Shown piece after piece: positions 1 to 5,120 of a stretch of 8,236 nt of DNA (position 1 is its first letter; each line of letters starts with the position of its first letter). A model generated the notes under the pieces. It saw only the letters and a program-made list of their open reading frames with translations. It was not told the DNA's origin and ran no database searches. The DNA comes from Elusimicrobiota bacterium (GTDB lineage Bacteria; Elusimicrobiota; Endomicrobiia; Endomicrobiales; Endomicrobiaceae), in the NCBI GenBank assembly GCA_031256695.1, contig JAIRQB010000182.1:1-8236 (forward strand), in the 5' to 3' direction. The translations under genes and the position numbers were made by a program.

Positions 1-888
1 AAAGAAATTGCTGAAAAATTGAAAATTCCTTTTACTCTTATAGATTGCAGAAAAGAGTATAAAGAAACTGTTTTGTCCTATTTTAGAAATGAATATAGAG
101 ATGGAAAGACGCCAAACCCCTGCATTTATTGCAATGCTTATATAAAGTTCGGCGTTTTGCCTTCTGTCGCAAAAAAAGCGGGCATAGATTTTGAGAAATT
201 TGCCACAGGGCATTATGGGCGCATTTCTTTTGACGAAAAAAGCGGACTATATCAGTTGAAACGCGCAAAAGACCTCAAAAAAGACCAAACCTATTTTTTA
301 TACCGTTTAGACCAAAAAATTCTCTCGCAAACTCTTTTTCCGCTTGCCTCTTTTACAAAAGAACAGACCCGCAAAATAGCCAAAGAAATCGGATTAAAAG
401 TTGCAGATAAACCCGACAGCCAAGATTTTTATTGCGGAAATTATAACGGCATTTTGAATTTTAAAGTTCAAACAGGCGATATAGTTGATAAAGACGGAAA
501 GGTTTTAGGCAAACACGGCGGATTTTGGAATTACACTATAGGGCAGAGAAGAGGTTTGGGCATATCCTCAAAAGAGCCTCTTTACGTGACAAAACTCTTG
601 CCTAAACAAAATATAGTAGAAGTAGGCGGCAGAGATGATTTATTTTCAGATTCTTTTATAGGGAATAAAGTTTCTTGGTGTTCTATAGAGCCGCCTGAAA
701 AGCCTATTTTTTGTTCTGTAAAAATTAGACAACAGCATAAAGAGGCTGAGGCTGAAATAGCCTATAATAAAGCAGATGATACCGTCAGAGTGAAGTTTAA
801 AGAGCCGCAAAGCGCTATAACGCCTGGACAGAGCGCTGTGTTTTATCAAGACGATATAGTGTTAGGTGGAGCAATAATTAACTTATAA
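1..888 (+). CDS. mnmA: tRNA-specific 2-thiouridylase MnmA, 5'-truncated by window edge
   Basis: MnmA puts sulfur on C2 of wobble U34 in the tRNAs for Lys, Glu and Gln: it adenylates U34 and then attacks it with persulfide sulfur delivered by a cysteine desulfurase relay. Frame 1 is open from the first base, giving 295 visible residues. About 60 N-terminal residues are missing upstream, including the SGGVDSS-type PP-loop. Family marks seen: TPNPCIYCN (residues 37-45), ATGHY, DQTYFLYRL, DSQDFYCG (139-146), and YTIGQRRGLGI before the C-terminal beta-barrel. The TTG at base 19 is internal and not a start. The first active-site cysteine motif is CxxC (C41, C44) instead of the E. coli-type DxxC, and the second cysteine is C145. 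The gene ends at TAA 888 with no same-strand gene behind it. The family call is near certain. Confidence 0.95.
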   Translation, partial: KEIAEKLKIPFTLIDCRKEYKETVLSYFRNEYRDGKTPNPCIYCNAYIKFGVLPSVAKKAGIDFEKFATGHYGRISFDEKSGLYQLKRAKDLKKDQTYFLYRLDQKILSQTLFPLASFTKEQTRKIAKEIGLKVADKPDSQDFYCGNYNGILNFKVQTGDIVDKDGKVLGKHGGFWNYTIGQRRGLGISSKEPLYVTKLLPKQNIVEVGGRDDLFSDSFIGNKVSWCSIEPPEKPIFCSVKIRQQHKEAEAEIAYNKADDTVRVKFKEPQSAITPGQSAVFYQDDIVLGGAIINL

Positions 889-939
889 AGTTAAGAGTTA
901 GAGCAGTTTTTACTCAAAAAAAGCGGCGGGCATTTTTTG

Positions 940-945
940 TATAAT
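940..945 (+). promoter_or_regulatory. -10-like box TATAAT
   Basis: A perfect TATAAT lies 52 bases after the mnmA stop, preceded by TTTTTTG. No good -35 hexamer sits 16-18 bases upstream, so this is only a candidate. If used, transcription would start near 952 and run through the two hairpins at 993-1054. A very similar block, ATTTTTTGTAAAAT, lies before the substrate-binding protein gene at 7151-7164. Confidence 0.3.
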
Positions 946-951
946 CCGTCG

Positions 952-1063
952 CAGTTTTTAAGATATTTGAGTTTAAGGATGCGCAGGACCCCCCAGTTGT
1001 CGCATAGCGCGGCAACTGGCCCCAGGGCGGCATTGCTACCCCGCAATGCCGCCCATTTTATTT
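952..1063 (+). ncRNA. candidate structured small RNA (unidentified)
   Basis: No protein frame is convincing between mnmA and the tRNA. The segment holds a -10-like box, a hairpin with an 11-pair stem at 993-1019 (CCAGTTGTCGC with GCGGCAACTGG, one G-U pair, loop ATAGC), and a perfect 12-bp hairpin at 1025-1054 followed by T-rich sequence. Flanking bases TTTGAG (966-971) and CTCAAA, a few bases after the second hairpin, can also pair, as can TTTAaGG with CCTAAA, so the two hairpins could be enclosed by a closing stem. I do not recognise SRP RNA, 6S RNA, tmRNA or RNase P signature motifs. It could equally be a double terminator for mnmA or a structured intergenic repeat. Confidence 0.25.
1025..1063 (+). 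terminator. intrinsic terminator-like hairpin downstream of mnmA
   Basis: GGGCGGCATTGC (1025-1036) pairs perfectly with GCAATGCCGCCC (1043-1054) around a TACCCC loop, followed by ATTTTATTT. The stem is very stable. The T-tract is interrupted, so termination is likely but not assured. It is oriented to end mnmA or the candidate RNA starting near 952. Confidence 0.6.
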
Positions 1064-1083
1064 GCCTAAAGATATCTCAAAAT

Positions 1084-1117
1084 AAAAAAACGCTACACCG
1101 CAAATGCGGTTTAGCGT
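1084..1117 (-). terminator. intrinsic terminator after tRNA-Pro
   Basis: Read on the - strand, ACGCTA, one mismatch and ACCGC pair with GCGGT and TAGCGT around an ATTT loop. The - strand then runs into seven T residues (A-run 1084-1090 on the + strand). It begins 11 bases past the tRNA 3' end, the expected place for the end of the plsY-HU-merR-tRNA transcript. Confidence 0.85.
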
Positions 1118-1127
1118 CTTTTGTCAA

Positions 1128-1201
1128 TCGGGGCGACTGGACTTGAACCAGCGGCCTCTCCCACCCCAAGGGAGTGCGCTAGCCAACTGCGCTACGCCCC
1201 G
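1128..1201 (-). tRNA. tRNA-Pro (anticodon GGG)
   Basis: The - strand folds into a complete cloverleaf. The acceptor stem CGGGGCG pairs with CGCCCCG in all seven positions, with discriminator A at 1128. The D arm is GCGC/GCGC. The anticodon stem CTCCC/GGGAG carries loop TTGGGGT, so the anticodon GGG is at 1165-1167. The T arm GCTGG-TTCAAGT-CCAGT has one G-U pair. The C1-G72 start is typical of bacterial proline tRNA. CCA is not encoded (the next bases are TTG), so nucleotidyltransferase must add it. It lies 28 bases after the merR-like gene on the same strand. Confidence 0.96.
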
Positions 1202-1205
1202 CTCC

Positions 1206-1233
1206 TATATAATGCTTTGTCAAATGCCGTCAA
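1206..1233 (-). promoter_or_regulatory. possible own promoter of tRNA-Pro
   Basis: On the - strand TTGACG (1228-1233) and TATATA (1206-1211) are separated by 16 bases, inside and just past the end of the merR-like gene. Transcription would begin within a base or two of the mature tRNA 5' end, which would make the tRNA nearly leaderless. The boxes are good but the position is odd, so co-transcription with merR remains as likely. Confidence 0.3.
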
Positions 1234-1583
1234 GCCCTGCTTCTTTTTAGCAATTTTAAAATTTGCTGTAAATCATTATAAATCTCTTTTAACAATTTCT
1301 GCCCGTCAATTTGAGCCACGCCTTGAGCGCTTTTAGAAATTGCAAAATGCTTCTTTACGCCTTCTATTGAATACCTTTTATTATAGAGCAAATCTTTAAT
1401 CTCATCTATCAAATACAAATCCTCTTTCCTATACAATCTCTGCTTTGAGTTCTTTCTGATAGGGCAAAGGAGATTAAAATTCTCTTCCCAATATCTCAAG
1501 GTATGGGGCGCAATGCCCGAATACTTTGAAACTTCGCCTATAGTTAGATATTTTTTATCAGGGATTTCTGAAATATCAAGCAT
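1230..1583 (-). CDS. MerR-family transcriptional regulator, short form
   Basis: A 117-residue protein with an N-terminal winged helix-turn-helix of the MerR type. It shows YLTIGEVSKYSGIAPHTLRY (about residues 12-31) and the wing segment KQRLYRKEDL (47-56), then a helical segment and a leucine-rich tail (LLKEIYNDLQQILKLLK) likely to form the dimer coiled coil. There is no sizeable effector domain and no metal-binding cysteine pair, so the signal it senses cannot be read. The start overlaps the end of the HU-like gene by 8 bases, which implies translational coupling. A small MerR protein next to an ihfA-type gene is a recurring arrangement in many bacteria (established knowledge); its target is unknown here. 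Confidence 0.88.
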   Translation of the reverse strand: MLDISEIPDKKYLTIGEVSKYSGIAPHTLRYWEENFNLLCPIRKNSKQRLYRKEDLYLIDEIKDLLYNKRYSIEGVKKHFAISKSAQGVAQIDGQKLLKEIYNDLQQILKLLKRSRA

Positions 1584-1872
1584 TTTCTTTATCCGCTCTC
1601 AATTTTTTATCTTTGTTAAAGAAGTATTTTGAAACCTTAAACCGAACCTTTTTCATAGGCGGAATCAAGATGCTCTCGCCAGTTTTTGGATTTCTGCCTT
1701 TTTTTAATTTTGCCGCAAAGACATTAAAACTGCCGAAATTTGTAATTACAACTTTTTCATCATTTCTCAAAGCGCCCGCCATTGTCTCAAAAATTTTATC
1801 AACTATCTCTTGAGCCTCTTTCTTTGAAGTTGTTATATTTTCTATTGACAGCGCTATATCGCGTTTATTCAT
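1576..1872 (-). CDS. HU/IHF-family nucleoid DNA-binding protein
   Basis: A 98-residue histone-like protein, normal for the family. The N-terminal helices (1-40) form the dimer body. GSF (47-49) precedes the beta arm, and the arm tip GRNPKTGE (59-66) carries the conserved proline that intercalates in the minor groove and bends DNA. The C-terminal helix (RFKVSKYFFNKDKKLRADK) is lysine-rich and departs from the usual FKPGK end, so HU and IHF-alpha cannot be told apart. The ATG overlaps the plsY stop as ATGA (1869-1872), and GAGG lies 5-8 bases upstream inside plsY. The gene is therefore translationally coupled to plsY and overlaps merR at its other end. Confidence 0.93.
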   Translation of the reverse strand: MNKRDIALSIENITTSKKEAQEIVDKIFETMAGALRNDEKVVITNFGSFNVFAAKLKKGRNPKTGESILIPPMKKVRFKVSKYFFNKDKKLRADKENA

Positions 1873-2477
1873 TTCTTGCCTCTATTCCTAAAGATATTAA
1901 AACGATTCTCATTCCCGTCTATCAATCTTTTTATATTGCTTTTATGCTTGTAAATTATAAAGAGCGCTATAAACGCCGCAAAAATTATAGGCTCTTTTGA
2001 ATATCCGAAAAAATAAGCCGCTATAGGCAGAGATGAAGCAGAACACATTGAGCCTAAAGACACATAGCCCAAAGATAAAAACACTAATATAAAAACGCCG
2101 AAAGCGCATAATGTAGGCTCAGGCATAAGCGCTAAAAAGATTCCAAAACCCGTAGCGACGCCTTTTCCGCCTTTAAAATTTAAAAACACTGTATAAATAT
2201 GCCCAAACATTGCGGCAAGAGCAACTATTGCTGCAAAAATAAAACCGTTGTCTGCAAAAGAAGCAAAATAGACGGGTATAAAACCCTTGGCGGCGTCAAA
2301 TAAGAAAACGGCAATGCCTGCGCCTTTTCCGGCGGCTCTAAAAACATTTGTTGTCCCCGGATTGCCGGAGCCTACAGTTCTAATATCAACTCCTGCAAAA
2401 ATTTTCGTAAAAATATAAGCAAATGGTATCGCTCCGCAGAGATAAGAAAAGACTAAATAGGCTATTTTCAATGCCAT
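1869..2477 (-). CDS. plsY: Glycerol-3-phosphate acyltransferase PlsY
   Basis: PlsY is an integral inner-membrane enzyme that moves an acyl group from acyl-phosphate (made by PlsX) to glycerol-3-phosphate, giving lysophosphatidic acid for phospholipid synthesis. The 202-residue protein has the usual family length and several hydrophobic spans. All three catalytic motifs are present: GSGNPGTTNVF (36-46), GHIYTVFLNFKGGKGVAT (92-109), and HKSNIKRLIDGNENRF near the C terminus (178-193). The frame continues upstream to an ATG at 2576, but the internal ATG at 2477 is chosen. It has GGAGGG (2486-2491) at good spacing and gives the canonical N terminus starting at the first membrane span. It leads the plsY-HU-merR operon. 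Confidence 0.95.
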   Translation of the reverse strand: MALKIAYLVFSYLCGAIPFAYIFTKIFAGVDIRTVGSGNPGTTNVFRAAGKGAGIAVFLFDAAKGFIPVYFASFADNGFIFAAIVALAAMFGHIYTVFLNFKGGKGVATGFGIFLALMPEPTLCAFGVFILVFLSLGYVSLGSMCSASSLPIAAYFFGYSKEPIIFAAFIALFIIYKHKSNIKRLIDGNENRFNIFRNRGKK

Positions 2478-2498
2478 TTTATTTGCCCTCCATTTAAA

Positions 2499-2528
2499 TT
2501 TAAACGCCACAAAAATCTGAACTGTCAA
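2499..2528 (-). promoter_or_regulatory. candidate plsY promoter
   Basis: On the - strand a perfect TTGACA (2523-2528) and TTTAAA (2499-2504) are 18 bases apart. Transcription would start near 2492, leaving a leader of about 15 bases that is almost all ribosome binding site. A second candidate is TGC followed by TATATA (2610-2618, - strand), an extended -10 with no clear -35. Either would drive the plsY operon. Confidence 0.4.
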
Positions 2529-2668
2529 AGCAATTTTGCCTTGCGCAACTTCTGCCAAGTGCGCCGCCAATGCCATTTTGCAGGCTCTCTTTTTGCCTTC
2601 GGCGCAAATTATATAGCATATTTTTCACTTTTTTAGTTATGCCTATTCCCCATACCTTATATAAGCAT

Positions 2669-2697
2669 TTGTCACAATGGCTGACATTTTATATACT
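2669..2697 (+). promoter_or_regulatory. sigma70-type promoter of pxpA
   Basis: TTGTCA (2669-2674) and TATACT (2692-2697) are separated by exactly 17 bases, each one base off consensus. The start would lie near 2704, about 70 bases before the pxpA ATG and only a few bases before the terminator-like hairpin. Confidence 0.6.
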
Positions 2698-2710
2698 GCC
2701 TTCGCTTTGG

Positions 2711-2757
2711 ACAATGGCGTTCAATGGTTTGAGCGCCATTGTTTTTTTTATTTTTAT
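2711..2757 (+). terminator. intrinsic terminator or attenuator in the pxpA leader
   Basis: ACAATGGCG (2711-2719) pairs with CGCCATTGT (2734-2742). Inside it TCAA/TTGA add four more pairs around a TGGT loop. Seven T, an A and five more T follow. It looks like a full rho-independent terminator, reads only in the + direction, and no + gene in the window lies before it. It sits between the promoter and the pxpA ribosome binding site (GGAGG 2765-2769), so it may attenuate the operon or act as a 5' stabilising hairpin. Confidence 0.75.
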
Positions 2758-2774
2758 AGGAAAAGGAGGCAAAA

Positions 2775-3500
2775 ATGGCAAAAATAGATTTAAACAGCGA
2801 TATAGGAGAGAGTTTCGGCGCTTATACTATGGGCTTGGACGCTGAAATTTTGAAAATAGTTGATTCTGCCAATATAGCCTGCGGTTTCCACGCGGGAGAT
2901 CCAATTGTAATGCAGAAAACTGTAAAAGAAGCGCTAAAAAACAATGTCAAAGTAGGCGCTCACCCGGGTTTCCCCGACTTAGTTGGTTTTGGACGCAGGA
3001 ATATGGCGGCAAGCGCAGAGGAAATTTACGCTATGACTTTGTATCAAATAGGCGCATTGGACGCTTTTGTCCGCGCTCAAGGAGCAAAATTAAATCACGT
3101 AAAACCGCACGGCGCGCTTTACAATATAGCGGCATCAGATGAAAAACTTGCATCGGCAATTTGCCGCGCCGTCTATGACTTAAATCCAACTCTCATTTTA
3201 TACGCTTTATCGGGCAGTAAAATGATAGCAGAGGCTGAAAAGTTAGGGCTAAAAACTGCAAGCGAAGTTTTTGCAGACAGGACTTATCAAAAAGACGGTT
3301 CTCTTACGCCCCGCAGAATGCCCGGCGCTATGATTGTTGATGAGGAAGAATCTATAAAGCAAGTTTTGCAGATGATTAAAGAAGGAACTGTTAAAACTTT
3401 GCAAGGCGATATTGTCCCTATTAAAGTTGACACTATTTGCGTCCACGGGGATGGAATTAAGGCTGTAGAATTTGCCAAAAGAATTAAGGAAAACTTATAA
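2775..3500 (+). CDS. pxpA: 5-oxoprolinase subunit A (LamB/YcsF family)
   Basis: PxpA works with PxpB and PxpC in the cytoplasm to hydrolyse 5-oxoproline (pyroglutamate), with ATP, to glutamate. 5-oxoproline is a damage product that forms spontaneously from glutamine or glutamate. The 241 residues match the usual family length. Conserved blocks seen: DLNSDIGESFG (5-15), ANIACGFHAGDP (32-43), GAHPGFPDLVGFGRR (61-75), HVKPHGALYN (108-117), FADRTY (166-171), PRRMPGA (179-185) and CVHGDG (222-227). Together these make the barrel active site of the YcsF family. The start has AAAGGAGGC five bases upstream. A long gap of 429 bases separates it from the next gene of the cluster. Confidence 0.95.
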   Translation: MAKIDLNSDIGESFGAYTMGLDAEILKIVDSANIACGFHAGDPIVMQKTVKEALKNNVKVGAHPGFPDLVGFGRRNMAASAEEIYAMTLYQIGALDAFVRAQGAKLNHVKPHGALYNIAASDEKLASAICRAVYDLNPTLILYALSGSKMIAEAEKLGLKTASEVFADRTYQKDGSLTPRRMPGAMIVDEEESIKQVLQMIKEGTVKTLQGDIVPIKVDTICVHGDGIKAVEFAKRIKENL

Positions 3501-3512
3501 AAATTGAGAAGC

Positions 3513-3533
3513 GAGAATTGAGAATTGAGAATT
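3513..3533 (+). repeat. heptanucleotide tandem repeat (GAGAATT)x3
   Basis: Three perfect head-to-tail copies of GAGAATT directly follow the pxpA stop, with a degenerate part copy (ATTGAGAAGC) just before. This is a simple repeat of the replication-slippage type. No function is visible. Confidence 0.85.
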
Positions 3534-3550
3534 AAAGGCAAAAGTCCCCG

Positions 3551-3590
3551 GGTGTCATTTGCGGGCGCAAAAGCACAGCGTTGCCGCAAT
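3551..3590 (+). repeat. GTCATTGCGG palindromic repeat, copy A (degenerate)
   Basis: It starts GGTGTCATT like copy B and keeps the outer stem TTGCGG (3559-3564) / CCGCAA (3584-3589). The loop is expanded to about 19 bases and the right flank TCCATTTT is lost. It is preceded by TCCCCG, where copy B has TCCCT. Same family and orientation as copy B. Confidence 0.6.
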
Positions 3591-3625
3591 AAGAGGCGAT
3601 AATTGCAAGTGAGCGCTAAATCCCT

Positions 3626-3658
3626 GGTGTCATTGCGGCGGAAGCCGCAATCCATTTT
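3626..3658 (+). repeat. GTCATTGCGG palindromic repeat, copy B (intact)
   Basis: GGTGTCA, then TTGCGGC-GGAA-GCCGCAA (3633-3650, a perfect 7-bp hairpin), then TCCATTTT. The layout GTCAT-palindrome-ATCCA is that of a widespread class of intergenic palindromic repeats (REP-like) in bacteria. The translated shadow reads MDCGFRRNDT, typical of such repeats being mistaken for genes. Confidence 0.8.
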
Positions 3659-3722
3659 GCCGTTGTCGTTGTTGTTGAAAAAGAAAAAGAAAACGGCGAA
3701 AAGCGGTGAACGCCTTATAACA

Positions 3723-3770
3723 AAAATGGATTGCGGCGCGCTATGTGTTTGCGCACGCCGCAATGACACC
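3723..3770 (-). repeat. GTCATTGCGG palindromic repeat, copy C (inverted)
   Basis: An inverted copy of element B. AAAATGGATTGCGGC (3723-3737) is the exact reverse complement of 3644-3658, and CGCCGCAATGACACC (3756-3770) that of 3626-3640. The loop carries an extra block with its own CGC/GCG pairing. B and C together form two 15-base arms around a 64-base spacer, able to make a long hairpin in the transcript between pxpA and the transporter gene. Confidence 0.8.
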
Positions 3771-3829
3771 GGAACACACTATCGGATTGCGCCGACAAAT
3801 AACACTTGAGTTTTGCCGATACCGAAGCC

Positions 3830-3891
3830 TCAAAAATTTCAGCCCGCAAAACCAAGCAAAACGGCGACGAATGGGCTGCAGAAATTTTTGA
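3830..3891 (+). promoter_or_regulatory. large hairpin in the leader of the transporter gene
   Basis: TCAAAAATTTCAGCCC (3830-3845) pairs with GGGCTGCAGAAATTTTTGA (3873-3891), interrupted only by a small bulge, with a 27-base loop. It ends about 30 bases before the GGAG ribosome binding site (3921-3924). No T-tract follows, so it is not an intrinsic terminator. I recognise no known riboswitch. It may be a processing site, a regulatory leader or a remnant of another inverted repeat. Confidence 0.5.
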
Positions 3892-3929
3892 AGGGACAGC
3901 GCAAGGACATACCGTCAAAAGGAGAAACA

Positions 3930-5120
3930 ATGGACAACAAATTTAGAACAGTAGGAATGGGAGCCGCTTTTTTAATGGCTTTATCAGCAGTAGGACCCGG
4001 CTTTTTAACGCAAACAGCAGTGTTTACAGAAAAGCACTTGGCAAGTTTCGGTTTTGTAATACTTGTGGTGATTTTAATTGACATCATCGGTCAGTTAAAT
4101 ATCTGGCGCATTATGGGAGTTAGCGGTATGCGCGGTCAAGATATAGCCAATAAAGTTTTTCCCGGCGCCGGTTATTTGACGGCTTTTTTAATCGCTTTAG
4201 GCGGTCTTGCTTTTAATATCGGCAATGTCGGCGGAGCGTCTTTGGGACTTAAAGTTCTTTTCGGCTTCGGCGACACTTTTTCAATTATTCTCGCCGGGCT
4301 TATTGGAGCGGCGCTTTTTCTCGCCAAAGATATGTTAAAGGCTATGGACGCTTTTGTAAAAGTTTTAGGCGCTTTGATAATTGTCTTAATGCTCTATATG
4401 GCTATAAGAACTTCGCCGCCCGTAGGAGAAGTGATGATAAAGTCAATTTTCCCCGACAATATAAATCTTTTAGGGCTTCCTATTTTAACTTTGGTAGGCG
4501 GCACTATAGGCGGATATATAGTTTTTTCAGGCGGGCATAGAATCATAGATGCGGGCATTACGGGCAAAGAAAATATCCAAAATATAGACAAAAGCGCGGT
4601 TTCAGGAATAATTCTTGTAACTATAATTAGAGTTTTGCTTTTCTTGGCTATTTTGGGCGTCGTTTTTCACGGCGCTATTTTAGACCCAAAAGACCCCGCC
4701 TCTTCTGCATTCAAAATAGGCGCGGGAGTAGTTGGATATAAATTCTTCGGCATTGTGATGTGGGCTGCAGGCGCTACATCTATAGTTGGAGCGGCATATA
4801 CTTCTGTAAGTTTTTTAAAAACTCTTTTTGTTGCCGTTAAAAAATATGAAAAAGGCTTTATCATCGGCTTCATTTTATTTTCAACTTTGGTGATGGCTTT
4901 TGTAGGACGCCCTGTAAAACTTCTTATTTTAGCGGGCAGTTTAAACGGATTGATTTTGCCGCTGTCTTTGCTTTTAATTCTGCTCGGCGCTTTTAAGAAA
5001 AGCATTGTAGGCGATTATAGGCATCCGCGTATTTTAATAGCGCTTGGTCTTATAGTTGTAGCGGCTATGGGCTATATGGGTTTAATGTCTTTATCTGGGC
5101 TCGCGGCTTTATTTAGATGA
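3930..5120 (+). CDS. ycsG: YcsG-type NRAMP-superfamily transporter
   Basis: A 396-residue very hydrophobic membrane protein with about ten or eleven spans, resembling the YcsG branch of the SLC11/NRAMP superfamily, whose gene accompanies ycsF (pxpA) in Bacillus. The first span has AVGPGFLTQT (G22-P23-G24) where true manganese/iron NRAMPs have DPGN, and span six reads GGTIGGYIVFSGGHR where they have a MPH motif. The metal ligands are therefore absent and a divalent-metal role is unlikely. Uptake or export of 5-oxoproline or a related compound is inferred from the neighbours. The frame is open upstream to a TTG at 3813, but the ATG at 3930 with GGAG five bases before it is the start. The stop overlaps the pxpB start (ATGA, 5117-5120). 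Confidence 0.85.
   Translation: MDNKFRTVGMGAAFLMALSAVGPGFLTQTAVFTEKHLASFGFVILVVILIDIIGQLNIWRIMGVSGMRGQDIANKVFPGAGYLTAFLIALGGLAFNIGNVGGASLGLKVLFGFGDTFSIILAGLIGAALFLAKDMLKAMDAFVKVLGALIIVLMLYMAIRTSPPVGEVMIKSIFPDNINLLGLPILTLVGGTIGGYIVFSGGHRIIDAGITGKENIQNIDKSAVSGIILVTIIRVLLFLAILGVVFHGAILDPKDPASSAFKIGAGVVGYKFFGIVMWAAGATSIVGAAYTSVSFLKTLFVAVKKYEKGFIIGFILFSTLVMAFVGRPVKLLILAGSLNGLILPLSLLLILLGAFKKSIVGDYRHPRILIALGLIVVAAMGYMGLMSLSGLAALFR

Noticed and set aside
1025..1054. GGCGGCATTGC hairpin as another GTCATTGCGG element
   Set aside because: The order of bases differs (GGCGGCATTGC versus CATTGCGGC) and the GTCA and TCCA flanks are missing.
1128..1201. tRNA-Pro as an integration site for a mobile element
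   Set aside because: No integrase, no direct repeat of the tRNA 3' end and no foreign-looking genes occur in the window.
937..1336. Two + strand frames across the tRNA region
   Set aside because: They run over hairpins, a tRNA on the other strand and the merR-like gene; no ribosome binding site or family resemblance.
2478..2576. N-terminal extension of plsY by 33 residues from an upstream ATG
   Set aside because: The internal ATG at 2477 has a strong GGAGGG site and gives the standard PlsY N terminus; the extension does not resemble the family and contains the best promoter boxes.
3287..3769. A 160-residue - strand frame across pxpA and the gap
   Set aside because: It is a shadow of pxpA joined to translated palindromic repeats (MDCGFRRNDT) and simple sequence; no coding signal.
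3513..3770. CRISPR array in the repeat-rich gap
   Set aside because: Repeats differ in length and orientation, spacers are not uniform, and the units are palindromic intergenic elements.
3813..3929. Extension of the transporter frame to a TTG at 3813
   Set aside because: The added 39 residues are hydrophilic and rich in K, P and Q, unlike the family, and lie on a hairpin. The ATG at 3930 has a clear ribosome binding site.
3806..3946. A 46-codon frame starting TTG, containing NGDEWAAEIFEGTAQGHTVK
   Set aside because: It looks faintly protein-like and could be a gene remnant, but it has no ribosome binding site, no family I recognise, and it overlaps the transporter start and the hairpin arms.
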